A stretch of DNA of 64,000 bases from an uncultured Sphingomonadaceae bacterium (GTDB lineage: Bacteria > Pseudomonadota > Alphaproteobacteria > Sphingomonadales > Sphingomonadaceae). Below, one piece after another: positions 16,967 to 25,900 of this stretch (position 1 is its first letter; the number at the start of each line of letters is the position of its first letter). The notes under the pieces were generated by a model that was not told the origin of the DNA, searched no databases, and saw only the letters and a program-made list of their open reading frames with translations. The stretch covers positions 1 to 64,000 of the forward strand of contig CANLBM010000009.1 of NCBI GenBank assembly GCA_947488845.1, read 5' to 3'. A program made the translations under genes and the position numbers.

Positions 16967-16996
16967 ACTATAACGATCACGTTACCTATCCTTCAA
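16967..16996 (-). promoter_or_regulatory. Candidate promoter and operator of the multiheme operon
   Basis: On the minus strand TTGAAG (16991-16996) and TATAGT (16967-16972) are 18 bases apart, a plausible sigma-70-type promoter about 60 bases before the start at 16904. A perfect inverted repeat TAACG-TGAT-CGTTA (16971-16984) lies within the spacer and touches the -10 box, where a repressor would block transcription. The regulator is not in the window. Confidence 0.45.
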
Positions 16997-17083
16997 CCCA
17001 TGCTCAATGCAAACGAAAATCGCCCGATTTCTTTTATTTTTTAGGGCTTTGTCGGTGGAGTTGTTGAGTAACGGAAACAGTCT

Positions 17084-17099
17084 GTTGCCTATAGGCAAC
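17084..17099. promoter_or_regulatory. Perfect 16-bp palindrome upstream of the multiheme operon
   Basis: GTTGCCTATAGGCAAC is fully self-complementary. Its TTG-N8-CAA spacing equals that of Crp/Fnr-type sites, although the inner bases differ from the FNR consensus. It lies 180 bases before the cytochrome start and 17 bases past the aldehyde dehydrogenase stop, so it could be an activator site for the former or a weak terminator of the latter. Confidence 0.4.
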
Positions 17100-17116
17100 G
17101 CTCATCTGCCGCTGGT

Positions 17117-18556
17117 CTAGCCCAGCTTGCGCCGGATCACCAGATTGCGGATTTCGGTCATGTCTTCCATGGCGAAGCGGATGCCCTCGCGGCCCAGGCC
17201 GCTGTCCTTGACGCCGCCATAAGGCATGTTGTCGACGCGATAGGATGGAACGTCATTGATCACCACGCCGCCGACATCGAGATGATCCCAGGCGTCGAGC
17301 GACTTGAACAGATCGCGGGTGAAGATACCGGCCTGCAGCCCGAATTTGCTGTCGTTGACCTCGTCCATTGCTGCACCGAAATCGCTGAATTTGGAGAGCA
17401 GGGCGAGCGGGCCGAAGGCTTCTTCGCGATAGGCATCGGCGCCGGTGTCGACATTTTCCAGCAGCGTGGCTTCGAGCATATTGCCCTCTCGATTGCCGCC
17501 GCATAAAAGTGTTGCACCGTCTGCGACAGCGCTTTCGATCCAGCCGTGCAGGCGACTTGCTTCGCCCTCGGAAATCATCGGACCGATGAAGGTCTCGCGT
17601 TTCTTCGGATCGCCAGCAATCAGGCTTTTGGTCTTGGCGACCAGCATGTCCCTGAACCTGTCGTAGATGCTCTCGTGAATGATGATCCGCTGCACGCCGA
17701 TACAGCTTTGGCCGGATTGATAAAATGCTCCGAAAACGACCCGCTCGAGCGCATCGTCCAGATCGGCGTCGTGATCGACGATCACGGCTGCATTACCGCC
17801 CAGTTCGAGCACGATTTTCTTCTTGCCGGCCCTGGCTTTCAAATCCCAGCCAACGCCCGGCGACCCTGTAAAGGACAGCAGTTTCAGACGTTCGTCGACC
17901 GTGAATAAATCGGCGCCGTCCCGACTTGCGGGCAGAATCGAGAAGGCGCCTTTTGGCAGATCGGTCTCTGCCAGTATCTCGCCCATGATGATTGCGCCGA
18001 GCGGTGTCTTGCTTGCCGGTTTCATCACGAACGGACAACCCACAGCAATGGCCGGAGCGATTTTATGCGCTGCCAGATTGAGCGGGAAATTGAAGGGGGA
18101 AATAAAACTGCACGGGCCGATAGGCACACGTTTCCACATGCCCATATAGCCTTTTGCGCGCGCGGAAATGTCCAGCGGCTGGACTTCGCCATAATTGCGC
18201 ACCGCTTCTTCGGCGGCGATCCGGAAGGTGTCGATCAAACGCCCGACTTCGCCCTCGGCATCCTTGATCGGCTTTCCTGCCTCGACACAGAGAGCGTATG
18301 AGAGTTCGTCAAAGCGCTCCTTGAACCGGTCGACACAATGTTGCAGCACATTTTGCCGTTCATAGCTGGCCATCGCCGCCATCGGTTCTGCCGCGGACAC
18401 GGCCCCCGCGATCGCTTCCTCGATGACATCGGGGGTAGCGAGAGCGGTGCGGAAGGCGACTTCATTGGTATATTTGTCGGTGACTTCCAGGTCGGTATTG
18501 GGCTGCACCGCTTCATTGTTGAGATAAAGCGGATAGACGTCTTTTAACTTTGTCAT
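17117..18556 (-). CDS. NAD(P)-dependent aldehyde dehydrogenase
   Basis: Aldehyde dehydrogenase superfamily enzyme of 479 residues, oxidising an aldehyde to its acid or acyl product in the cytoplasm. The fold markers are present: SPFNFPLN with the oxyanion Asn (about 156), KPAS (about 179), FTGSPGVG, LELGGN with the general-base Glu (about 251) and the catalytic Cys in GQSCIG (about 285). The C-terminal EEAFGPL and MPYGGVKDSGLGREG segments are typical. A TTG at 18571 overlaps the stop of the ThDP-enzyme gene and would add five residues; the ATG at 18556 is chosen. It follows the ThDP enzyme in one operon, suggesting it acts on that enzyme's product or on a parallel aldehyde. Substrate unknown. 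Confidence 0.9.
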   Translation of the reverse strand: MTKLKDVYPLYLNNEAVQPNTDLEVTDKYTNEVAFRTALATPDVIEEAIAGAVSAAEPMAAMASYERQNVLQHCVDRFKERFDELSYALCVEAGKPIKDAEGEVGRLIDTFRIAAEEAVRNYGEVQPLDISARAKGYMGMWKRVPIGPCSFISPFNFPLNLAAHKIAPAIAVGCPFVMKPASKTPLGAIIMGEILAETDLPKGAFSILPASRDGADLFTVDERLKLLSFTGSPGVGWDLKARAGKKKIVLELGGNAAVIVDHDADLDDALERVVFGAFYQSGQSCIGVQRIIIHESIYDRFRDMLVAKTKSLIAGDPKKRETFIGPMISEGEASRLHGWIESAVADGATLLCGGNREGNMLEATLLENVDTGADAYREEAFGPLALLSKFSDFGAAMDEVNDSKFGLQAGIFTRDLFKSLDAWDHLDVGGVVINDVPSYRVDNMPYGGVKDSGLGREGIRFAMEDMTEIRNLVIRRKLG

Positions 18557-18567
18557 ACGTGTCTCGT

Positions 18568-20214
18568 TCAAACCTTCGCGCTGAGTTCCTTGATCTCGTG
18601 ATTCAAGATTCGGTCATTGTCGGAATAGTCGACCGGAACCTCGATCAGATGCACGCCATCGCTGTTCAGGCATTTGTCGATCGTTTCCTGAAGATCTTTC
18701 GCGCTGGTGATCCGGTAGCCGTTGGCACCATAAGCCTCTGCATATTTAACAAAATCGGGGTTACCATAAGTCAGGCCCCAGTCCTTGAAGCCCATGTTTG
18801 CCTGTTTCCAACGGATCATGCCGTAGCTGTTGTCGTTGAGAACCAGCACGGTGATGTTGAGCTTTAACCGAACAGCGGTTTCCATTTCCTGGCTGTTCAT
18901 CATGAAGCCGCCATCGCCGCAGATCGCCATGACCTTGCGGTCGGGATAGACCATCGCCGATGCCATGGCCGACGGCAGGCCGGCGCCCATCGTCGCCAGC
19001 GCATTGTCGAGCAGGACGGTGTTCGCCTGGCGCGCCTTGTAATTGCGGGCAAACCAGATTTTATAGACGCCATTGTCGAGGCAGATGATCCCGTCGGCCG
19101 GCATCGCTTCACGCACGACCTTGACGAGATGGGGCGGATAGATCGGACAACGGACATCGTCGTCCATCGAATCGGTATGCTCTTCCTCGGCCCGGCGCGC
19201 CTTGTACATCGCGTCGAAATTCCAGCTGCCGGAGGGAACGATATCTTCCTTCATCTGCCAGATCGCGTTGCCGATATCGCCGATCACCTCGATCTGCGGG
19301 AAATAGACAGGGTCGACCTCGGCGCTGTTCATCGAGACGTGAATGACTTCGGTGCTGCCGGTCGCCATGAAGAAGGGCGGCTTCTCGATCACGTCATGAC
19401 CGACGTTGATGATCAGGTCGGCGGATTCGATCGCGCGATGGACAAAGTCGTTTGCCGACAGCGCCGCGCAGCCCATGAATTCCTTGTGGGTTTCATCGAC
19501 CACGCCCTTGCCGAGCTGGGTGGTCACAAACGGGATGCCGGTCTTCTCGATAAATTGCGTGAGCATGCGGCCGGTGGTTGTCCGGTTGGCGCCGCCGCCG
19601 ACAACGATGATCGGCGATTTGGCATTTTCGATTTTCTTGGTCGCAGCGCGCACGGCTTTCGCTTCGGCAACGGGACGTCGGGCCAGGCTCGGTGCGATCG
19701 GCGTCGAGTCCGTTTCCTCGTCGGCAATATCTTCCGGAAATTCGATATGGGTCGCGCCGGGCTTTTCTTCTTCGGCCAGCCGGATCGCTTCGCGCACGCG
19801 GCTCGGTATATTGTCGGCCGACGCCAGCTGGTGCGTGAATTTGGTGATCGGTCCCATCATGTCGACGACATCGAGAATCTGGAAACGGCCCTGTTTGGAT
19901 TTCTTGATCGGTTTCTGGCCGGTGACCATCAGGATCGGCATGCCGCCCAGTTGCGCATAGGCTGCGGCCGTCACCAGATTGGTCGCGCCGGGACCGAGTG
20001 TCGCCATGCAGACGCCGGTCTTTCCGGTGTGGCGGCCATAGGTGGCGGCCATGAAGCCGGCGCCCTGTTCGTGCCGGGTGAGGATGAGCTTGATTTTCTT
20101 GGAGCGCGACAGGCTGTCGAGCATGTCGAGATTTTCTTCGCCGGGAACGCCGAACAGATATTCAACGCCTTCATTCTCGAGACATTCTACGAACAGATCG
20201 GATGCTTTGGTCAT
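18568..20214 (-). CDS. Acetolactate synthase-like ThDP-dependent enzyme
   Basis: ThDP-binding carboligase or decarboxylase of 548 residues. The N-terminal domain carries FGVPGEENLDMLDSL and the ThDP-activating Glu49 in HEQGAGFMA; the central domain has the IIVVGGGANR Rossmann-like strand; the C-terminal domain has the ThDP motif GDGGFMMNSQE...NDNSYGM. It is closest to acetolactate synthase large subunits (two pyruvate to acetolactate plus CO2), but no regulatory IlvN subunit is adjacent, so biosynthetic IlvB is unlikely. The ATG at 20214 follows AAGGACCC; an upstream in-frame TTG-type start at 20307 is rejected. Operon with the aldehyde dehydrogenase and probably with the D-2-hydroxyacid dehydrogenase upstream. 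The real substrate remains open. Confidence 0.88.
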   Translation of the reverse strand: MTKASDLFVECLENEGVEYLFGVPGEENLDMLDSLSRSKKIKLILTRHEQGAGFMAATYGRHTGKTGVCMATLGPGATNLVTAAAYAQLGGMPILMVTGQKPIKKSKQGRFQILDVVDMMGPITKFTHQLASADNIPSRVREAIRLAEEEKPGATHIEFPEDIADEETDSTPIAPSLARRPVAEAKAVRAATKKIENAKSPIIVVGGGANRTTTGRMLTQFIEKTGIPFVTTQLGKGVVDETHKEFMGCAALSANDFVHRAIESADLIINVGHDVIEKPPFFMATGSTEVIHVSMNSAEVDPVYFPQIEVIGDIGNAIWQMKEDIVPSGSWNFDAMYKARRAEEEHTDSMDDDVRCPIYPPHLVKVVREAMPADGIICLDNGVYKIWFARNYKARQANTVLLDNALATMGAGLPSAMASAMVYPDRKVMAICGDGGFMMNSQEMETAVRLKLNITVLVLNDNSYGMIRWKQANMGFKDWGLTYGNPDFVKYAEAYGANGYRITSAKDLQETIDKCLNSDGVHLIEVPVDYSDNDRILNHEIKELSAKV

Positions 20215-20360
20215 GTGGGTCCTTCCCTGGTCGCGATGACCAGCTGGTGTACGAGTAAATGGCAACGACCCCAATGACCCCCAATCCCCCTCAAGAACGA
20301 GACTCACTCTACCCCTATGTAACTGGATGGTAAGTTAAAAAACTCTGGAAGTCACCCCCC

Positions 20361-21311
20361 TCAATATCCCCGGTCGAAGTCGGCGACAGCGATCATCTCT
20401 TCGCCATTCCGGAAGTGTTCCAGATTTTTGACAAACCGGGCTGCGGCGCGCTGGAACATCCGGGTTTGTGCTACCCCCGACAAATGCATGGTGATGATAC
20501 AATTGGGCGCGTCCCACAGGGGATGGTCGGCGGGCAGCGGCTCCGGATCGGCTACATCGAGCGCGGCGCCACCGATCGCCTTGTCGTTCAGCGCGGTCAG
20601 CAGGGCATCCTGATCGACCAGCGAGCCGCGCGCGACATTGACGAGCCAGGCGGAGGATTTCATCGCGGCAAATTCCTCCGCGCCGAACATATGCCTGGTG
20701 TCGCTGGTCGCCGGAGCGGACACAAACACCCAGTCGAACTCTCCGAGCCGGTCGCGCCAGTCGTCGAGTCCGATGACATTGGGCTCGCCGGTAGCGGTGC
20801 GGCGGACAGCGGTCACGTCGACGTCGAAGCCGGACAGCTTTTTTGCGATCTGCTGGCCGATACCGCCATAGCCGATGATCAGCACCTTGCTGTCGTCAAT
20901 TTCCGTCGTTCCCGGCGGCGTTTCGAGCCAGTTGTGCTGCCGCTGGTTATCGACGATGAGATCGCTGCGCTTGGCCGCGGTTAGCATCATCATCACTGCA
21001 AATTCGGCGATCGGCGCGCTGTTCAGGCCGGCACCGTTGGTCAGGATCGTGCCCTGGGACTTGAGCTGCTCGAGCGGAAAATGTTCGACGCCGGCGTAGA
21101 TGCTGTTGAGCCATTTGAGGCTGGTTGCAGCACCGATGATCTTCGCCATCTTGGCCTTGTCATACATGTCGAACCAGCCGATCTCGACATGCGGCGCGAC
21201 TGCCAGCGCTTCCTCGGTGCTGGTGAACCAGGTCACGTCAAGATCGCCGCAATGCGGTTCGACCAGCGGGCGAACGAGAGAGGCCATGGCGGCTTTCGGT
21301 TTGGTGGTCAT
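20361..21311 (-). CDS. D-2-hydroxyacid dehydrogenase
   Basis: NAD(P)-dependent D-isomer 2-hydroxyacid dehydrogenase of 316 residues, interconverting a 2-oxoacid and a D-2-hydroxyacid. The Rossmann motif GYGGIG is at 147-152, followed by the catalytic set Arg228 (NVARGSLVD), Glu257 (DVADPEPLP) and His276 (MHLSG). The substrate loop IYAGVEHFPL suits small acids such as glyoxylate or hydroxypyruvate, which is inference. The in-frame extension to 21347 lies in repeat DNA, so ATG 21311 is used. It precedes the ThDP enzyme by 147 bases on the same strand; a repeat of family D sits directly upstream. Confidence 0.9.
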   Translation of the reverse strand: MTTKPKAAMASLVRPLVEPHCGDLDVTWFTSTEEALAVAPHVEIGWFDMYDKAKMAKIIGAATSLKWLNSIYAGVEHFPLEQLKSQGTILTNGAGLNSAPIAEFAVMMMLTAAKRSDLIVDNQRQHNWLETPPGTTEIDDSKVLIIGYGGIGQQIAKKLSGFDVDVTAVRRTATGEPNVIGLDDWRDRLGEFDWVFVSAPATSDTRHMFGAEEFAAMKSSAWLVNVARGSLVDQDALLTALNDKAIGGAALDVADPEPLPADHPLWDAPNCIITMHLSGVAQTRMFQRAAARFVKNLEHFRNGEEMIAVADFDRGY

Positions 21312-21334
21312 AAGGTCATCTCTTCCTTTTTTAT

Positions 21335-21448
21335 CCCTCCCCTTCAAGGGAGGGGAAGGGGTGGAATATGATGAAAGTCGCTCGATGCCACTTTCTGAAT
21401 TTTTCTGGGGTGAGCCACCACCCCAACCCCTCCTCGGAAGAGGAGGGG
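21335..21448. repeat. Structured repeat, family D copy 1
   Basis: Begins with the hairpin CCCTCCCCTTCAAGGGAGGGG (21335-21355), ends with CCCCTCCTCGGAAGAGGAGGGG (21427-21448); GGGGTGG near the left hairpin can pair with CCACCCC before the right one. The same architecture occurs at 50799-50908. It fills the gap between cysS and the dehydrogenase gene. Confidence 0.85.
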
Positions 21449-21449
21449 C

Positions 21450-22913
21450 TTATGAATTGGGCTGTATCTCAATCTTCCAGTCCCAGCGCAGCGGGTCGCC
21501 GTCCATAAGCTCCACGCCCTGCGCGGTCAGCTCATCGCGGATCGCGTCGGCGGTGGCGAAATCCTTTGCCGCTTTTGCTTTTTGGCGCTGGTCGAGTTTT
21601 GCCTCGATATCGCTGGCATCCAGTTCTGCATCGACAGGCCGTACCCGCAATTGTTCGCGTGTCAGGCTCGCCAGTTCAAGCCCCAGAACTGAATCCATTT
21701 CAGACAGCATCGAGAGACTTTGACCGGCCGGCAGTTTTTTGAGGCCAAGCAATTCTTCGAGCAACGGCAGGCATTTGGAACTGTTGAGATCCTCGCTCAA
21801 CGCAGCATCAAACTTGTCCCGCAACTGCACGAGCGCGGGATGGTCTATCGCCGCCGTCTGCCCGTCAGCTTTTTCCAGCAGCCGTTCGACGCCCATCACG
21901 ATCCGTTTCAACCGCGTCAGCGCCGCGACCAGATTATCCCAGCTGAATTCCAGCTCGCTGCGATAATGGGCCTGCAGGCACATCAGGCGATAGGCGAGGG
22001 GATGGAAGCCCTTGTCGATCAGCAATTGCACCCGCAGAAAATCGCCCGAGGATTTGGACATTTTTCCGGTCCGGTCGATCAGGAAATTATTGTGCATCCA
22101 GATTTTCGCGCCGCTGTGATCGGAGCAGCTGTGCGCCTGGTTCTGCGCAATCTCGTTGGGATGGTGAATTTCGCGATGGTCGATGCCGCCGGTGTGGATA
22201 TCGAACGGCAGGCCGAGCAGCGCTTCCGACATCACCGAACATTCCAGATGCCAGCCCGGCGCGCCCTTGCCCCAGGGGCTATTCCATTCCATCTGCCGTT
22301 TCTCGCCCGGCGGTGTCTTGCGCCAGATCGCGAAATCGGCGGCGTTGCGCTTGCCCTCGACCGTGTCGATCCGGCCTTCGCCCTCATCGGTCGATGCGCG
22401 GGCCAGCGTGCCGTAATTTGCCACGGTCGAGACATCGAAATAGAGGCCGCTTTCCAGTTCGTAGCAATGTTTGTCGGCGATGCCTTTTGCATATTCGATC
22501 ATCGCCGGGACATAGTCGGTGGCGATAGACCAGTGGGCCGGCTGCCGGATATTGAGCGCCTTGATATCCTGCCAATAGGCCTCGGTATAATGTTTTGCGA
22601 TGTCCCAGATCGACTGGGCTTTCTCCGCTGCCATTTTCTCGAGCTTGTCTTCCCCTTCATCCGCGTCGTCGGTCAGATGGCCGACATCGGTGATATTGAT
22701 GACATGGGTAAGCTTGTAGCCCTTCCAGCTGAGCGTCCGTCCCAGCAGATCGGCAAAAACATAGGCCCGCATATTGCCGATATGGGGATAATTATAGACC
22801 GTCGGTCCGCAGGTATAGACGCGCGCTTCACCCGCATGCACGGGCACGAACGCTTCCATCTGGCGAGTCAGGCTGTTGAACAGTTTCAGCGGATGTGCGG
22901 CAGTGTCATTCAT
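21450..22913 (-). CDS. cysS: Cysteinyl-tRNA synthetase
   Basis: Class I aminoacyl-tRNA synthetase of 487 residues charging tRNA-Cys. The zinc Cys35 in YTCGPTVYNYPHIGN, the HIGN signature (44-47), the WHLECSVMS segment with the other zinc and substrate residues, HTGGIDHREIHHPNE and the KMSKSSGDF loop are all present. The C-terminal DALR-type helical domain follows. An AGCCAT-ATGGCT hairpin (22915-22932) lies directly before the start codon and may influence initiation or act as the end of the tpsA transcript. The gene is essential house-keeping and is unrelated to the adhesin operon that ends 58 bases upstream on the same strand. Confidence 0.97.
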   Translation of the reverse strand: MNDTAAHPLKLFNSLTRQMEAFVPVHAGEARVYTCGPTVYNYPHIGNMRAYVFADLLGRTLSWKGYKLTHVINITDVGHLTDDADEGEDKLEKMAAEKAQSIWDIAKHYTEAYWQDIKALNIRQPAHWSIATDYVPAMIEYAKGIADKHCYELESGLYFDVSTVANYGTLARASTDEGEGRIDTVEGKRNAADFAIWRKTPPGEKRQMEWNSPWGKGAPGWHLECSVMSEALLGLPFDIHTGGIDHREIHHPNEIAQNQAHSCSDHSGAKIWMHNNFLIDRTGKMSKSSGDFLRVQLLIDKGFHPLAYRLMCLQAHYRSELEFSWDNLVAALTRLKRIVMGVERLLEKADGQTAAIDHPALVQLRDKFDAALSEDLNSSKCLPLLEELLGLKKLPAGQSLSMLSEMDSVLGLELASLTREQLRVRPVDAELDASDIEAKLDQRQKAKAAKDFATADAIRDELTAQGVELMDGDPLRWDWKIEIQPNS

Positions 22914-22971
22914 CAGCCATCGCCTAATGGCTTTCCGCGCAAAAGGTCAACCGATCAATTGACAGAGCGCA

Positions 22972-25900
22972 TCATTCTGCCGGTTCGAGCTGTTCCTCGT
23001 CTTCATCTTCGTCGATCGCGCACTTACCATTGTCGTCGAGCTCGCAATCGAGGCCATTCACCCAAAGATCATCATTGCCCGCGCCGGTAACCGGCTCGTC
23101 GATCAACGGATCATCAGCCATGTCCCCGGTTTCCTTAAGCTCGATCAGGTTGGTCGCAAACGGATCCGCCGCATATTCCTCCGGGGTGACTTCCTCATCA
23201 ATCACATCCTGAACCGGTATCGGCCTTGGCTCCGGTGTCGGGGTAGGCGTTGGCGCTACCGGCGCACAACTTCCCGGATCGGCAATGATACATCCGTTGA
23301 TAGTCGACACAGCATTGAAGCCCGCTCCCGTTATGGTTGTTGCCGGGATTGCAGGGATACCCGTGGTGCCATTGACCGTGCCGTTGATGACTATTGGCGT
23401 GATGCCGCTGGGACCAGAATTGATGGACAGTCCGCCCGCGCCGGCAACGAAGCCGCGCCGGGCATCGAAATCGGTGCCGCTGCCGGTATTCTGGACGTAG
23501 AACTGGCTGGCAAGCAGAGTGACGCTGATTGCTTCCGCCACGATAAACCCGTTGTCCCGGACATTGCCGTCATTCTGGGCGAGGCGAGCGTCGATTTCGG
23601 CGGTGCTCATGCCCTGTATATCGTCAAAAGCCTGGTCGGTAACCGCATATATGTTGCGTGCGGTGAGGGAAAGATTACCCGACAGACTGCTGTCATTCCC
23701 CATCGCGACCGTGCCGGTTGCCGCGTTGACAAACAGATCATCGCCAGCGGCGAGATTGAGGTTGGAGTCCAGGCCACCCTGAACAGACAGGTTACCCGTC
23801 ACCCTTATCGATTGAACGGCGGAAATATTCAAACTGCCATTTTCACCGAAATTGCCGTCAGAAAATGCGCTTGCCGAAAGGTCCTGGATCGTCAGGTCGA
23901 ATCCGGCCAGTCCGGTTTCGGCGGCGAAGATCGACAGGTCACCACCCGACTGGATGCGGCTGAATTCGTCATTGTCGAGCGAGAAGGTGCCGGTCAAATC
24001 GGTCCCGTCTCCGAGCATCATCTGGGTGGTGCCGTCGCTGGATATCCGAATGTCGCTGGTCAGGGCGCTCTGACCGAGTGCGCCGGTCGAACCGATGTTC
24101 ATATCGGCGCTGACCGTCCGGATCGTGCCGCCGACGGTTGCGGCCTGGATGTCGATCAGGCTGCCCGCGGTGATCAGCAATTGATTGTCTGCACTCACGA
24201 GACCGTTGATCCGCACATCGTCGGCGGCGCTCATGCTGATGTTGCCGCTGGCCTGCGCATCCAGGATCGCCAGGCCGGCTGCCGAGGTCAGATCGACATT
24301 GCCATTGGTGGCTTCGGCGCTGACCGTCATATCCTGTTGCGTAACGATCGAGACGGCTTCGCCCGAAGCGATAATCGCATTGGTAACAGCGACATTATTG
24401 GTGACATTGACGAGACCGGTTGCCGCGGTCAAAAATATGTCGTTGCCAGAGACATTGGCCAGTTCGATGCCATTGTCGGCGCTGATGTCGACTTCGCCCT
24501 GGCCAGCAGTATCCGCGTTCACGTCGCTAGCGGTAAAGCTGCCCAGTAACCGGGCGCTGACATTGGTTGCGCTGTTGATTGTGCCGAGAACCGCGTCACC
24601 GCCGCCATCGATCGCTATATCGCCGTCGGACGTCATATCGTCGCCGATAATGTCACCACCGGCATTCAGACTCGTGCCGGTGCTGCTGGCTGCGCTGGTG
24701 AAATCGATATTGCCGCCGGCATCGACCGTGAAGGTGCCGCCCTGGGCATCGAGAGTGCCGAATCCGACATTGCCGGTTGCGTCAAGGTCGATGCTGCCGC
24801 CGACCGTGACCGCACCATTGCCATCGACATCGCCCGCGACGGCATTGAGCGTCAGATTCCCGCCGATCGACCCGTTGTTCAGGGTGACCGACGCGCCGGT
24901 AATATTGGTGTCATTGCCGCTGATCGCGTTGGCCACGGTGGGCGTTCCGGTGGCGACGATATTGATATCATTGTCGGCGTTAAGCGTGCCGGTGGCGGTC
25001 ACGTCGCTGCCGCTGTCGAGCTGGATGTTAGAGCCGGTCAGCGTTTCTGCCGCGAAGGCAATCGATCCGGCCTGGCCGGCATTGGCGGTGTTGAACGCCA
25101 GCGCGAACAGGTCGATCCCGGTGCCGCTGGTGGTGGCGCTGGTCAGGCTGATTGCGCCATCCGCGTCTACCGACATATCATCGCCCGCCGATACGGTCGT
25201 CAGGGCAACATCGCCCAGCGCCCGGATCGCTACGTCTTCACCGGCGTCGAGCGAACCGGTCGAGGTGATATTATTGCCCGCGAGCAAGCCGATCGAACCG
25301 GCGGTCGGCGTGCCGGCGCTGGTGGCTGCGGAACCGAGCGCGATGTCCTGCGCCGCCGAAACCAGAATGTCGCCGCTGTTGGTGGTGAGCGTAGCGGCTG
25401 CGATATTATTGGCGGACAGATTGATGCTCTGCCCGAGGCCGGTTGTGGTGGCGTTGGCGATATCGATGATATTCGCCGCTTCGAGATTGATGCCGCCGCC
25501 TACCGTCAGATCGCCGGGACCGGTGCCGGTCAGGTCACCGGTCGTGGCGTTGAGCGTGATGTTGCCGCTCGACTGAAGGTCGTTGAAGCCGACATTATTG
25601 CCGAGAACCGAAACCGACGTCGCGCTGCTGTTGCTGCCGAGAAAGGCGTCGCCGGTAGCGGCGGTCAGCGTGATGGCTCGGTTGGCGGGCAGGTTGATCT
25701 GGTCAAAGCTGATGTCGCCGCCGGCGCTGATGTCGATGTCGATATCGGCGCCTTGCGACAGGGTGCCGACAATGATGCTGCCCGGCACCGTATAGCTGGC
25801 CTCGAGAGGAGCGCCGACCTGCGCGACGGTCGTCAATTGGCCATCGGTTACGATCGATGCTGCGTTGATGTCCGCGCCGACCGTGATGCCGATATCATTG

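Noticed and set aside
22915..22932. AGCCAT-ATGGCT hairpin as a regulatory cysS leader such as a T-box
   Set aside because: It is a six-base stem with no T-box or other riboswitch features; it may be chance or a weak terminator.
24185..25576. A 463-codon plus-strand frame inside the giant adhesin gene
   Set aside because: It is a shadow of the Thr/Gly-rich repeats and composed of Ala/Ser/Pro/Leu runs with no recognisable domain.
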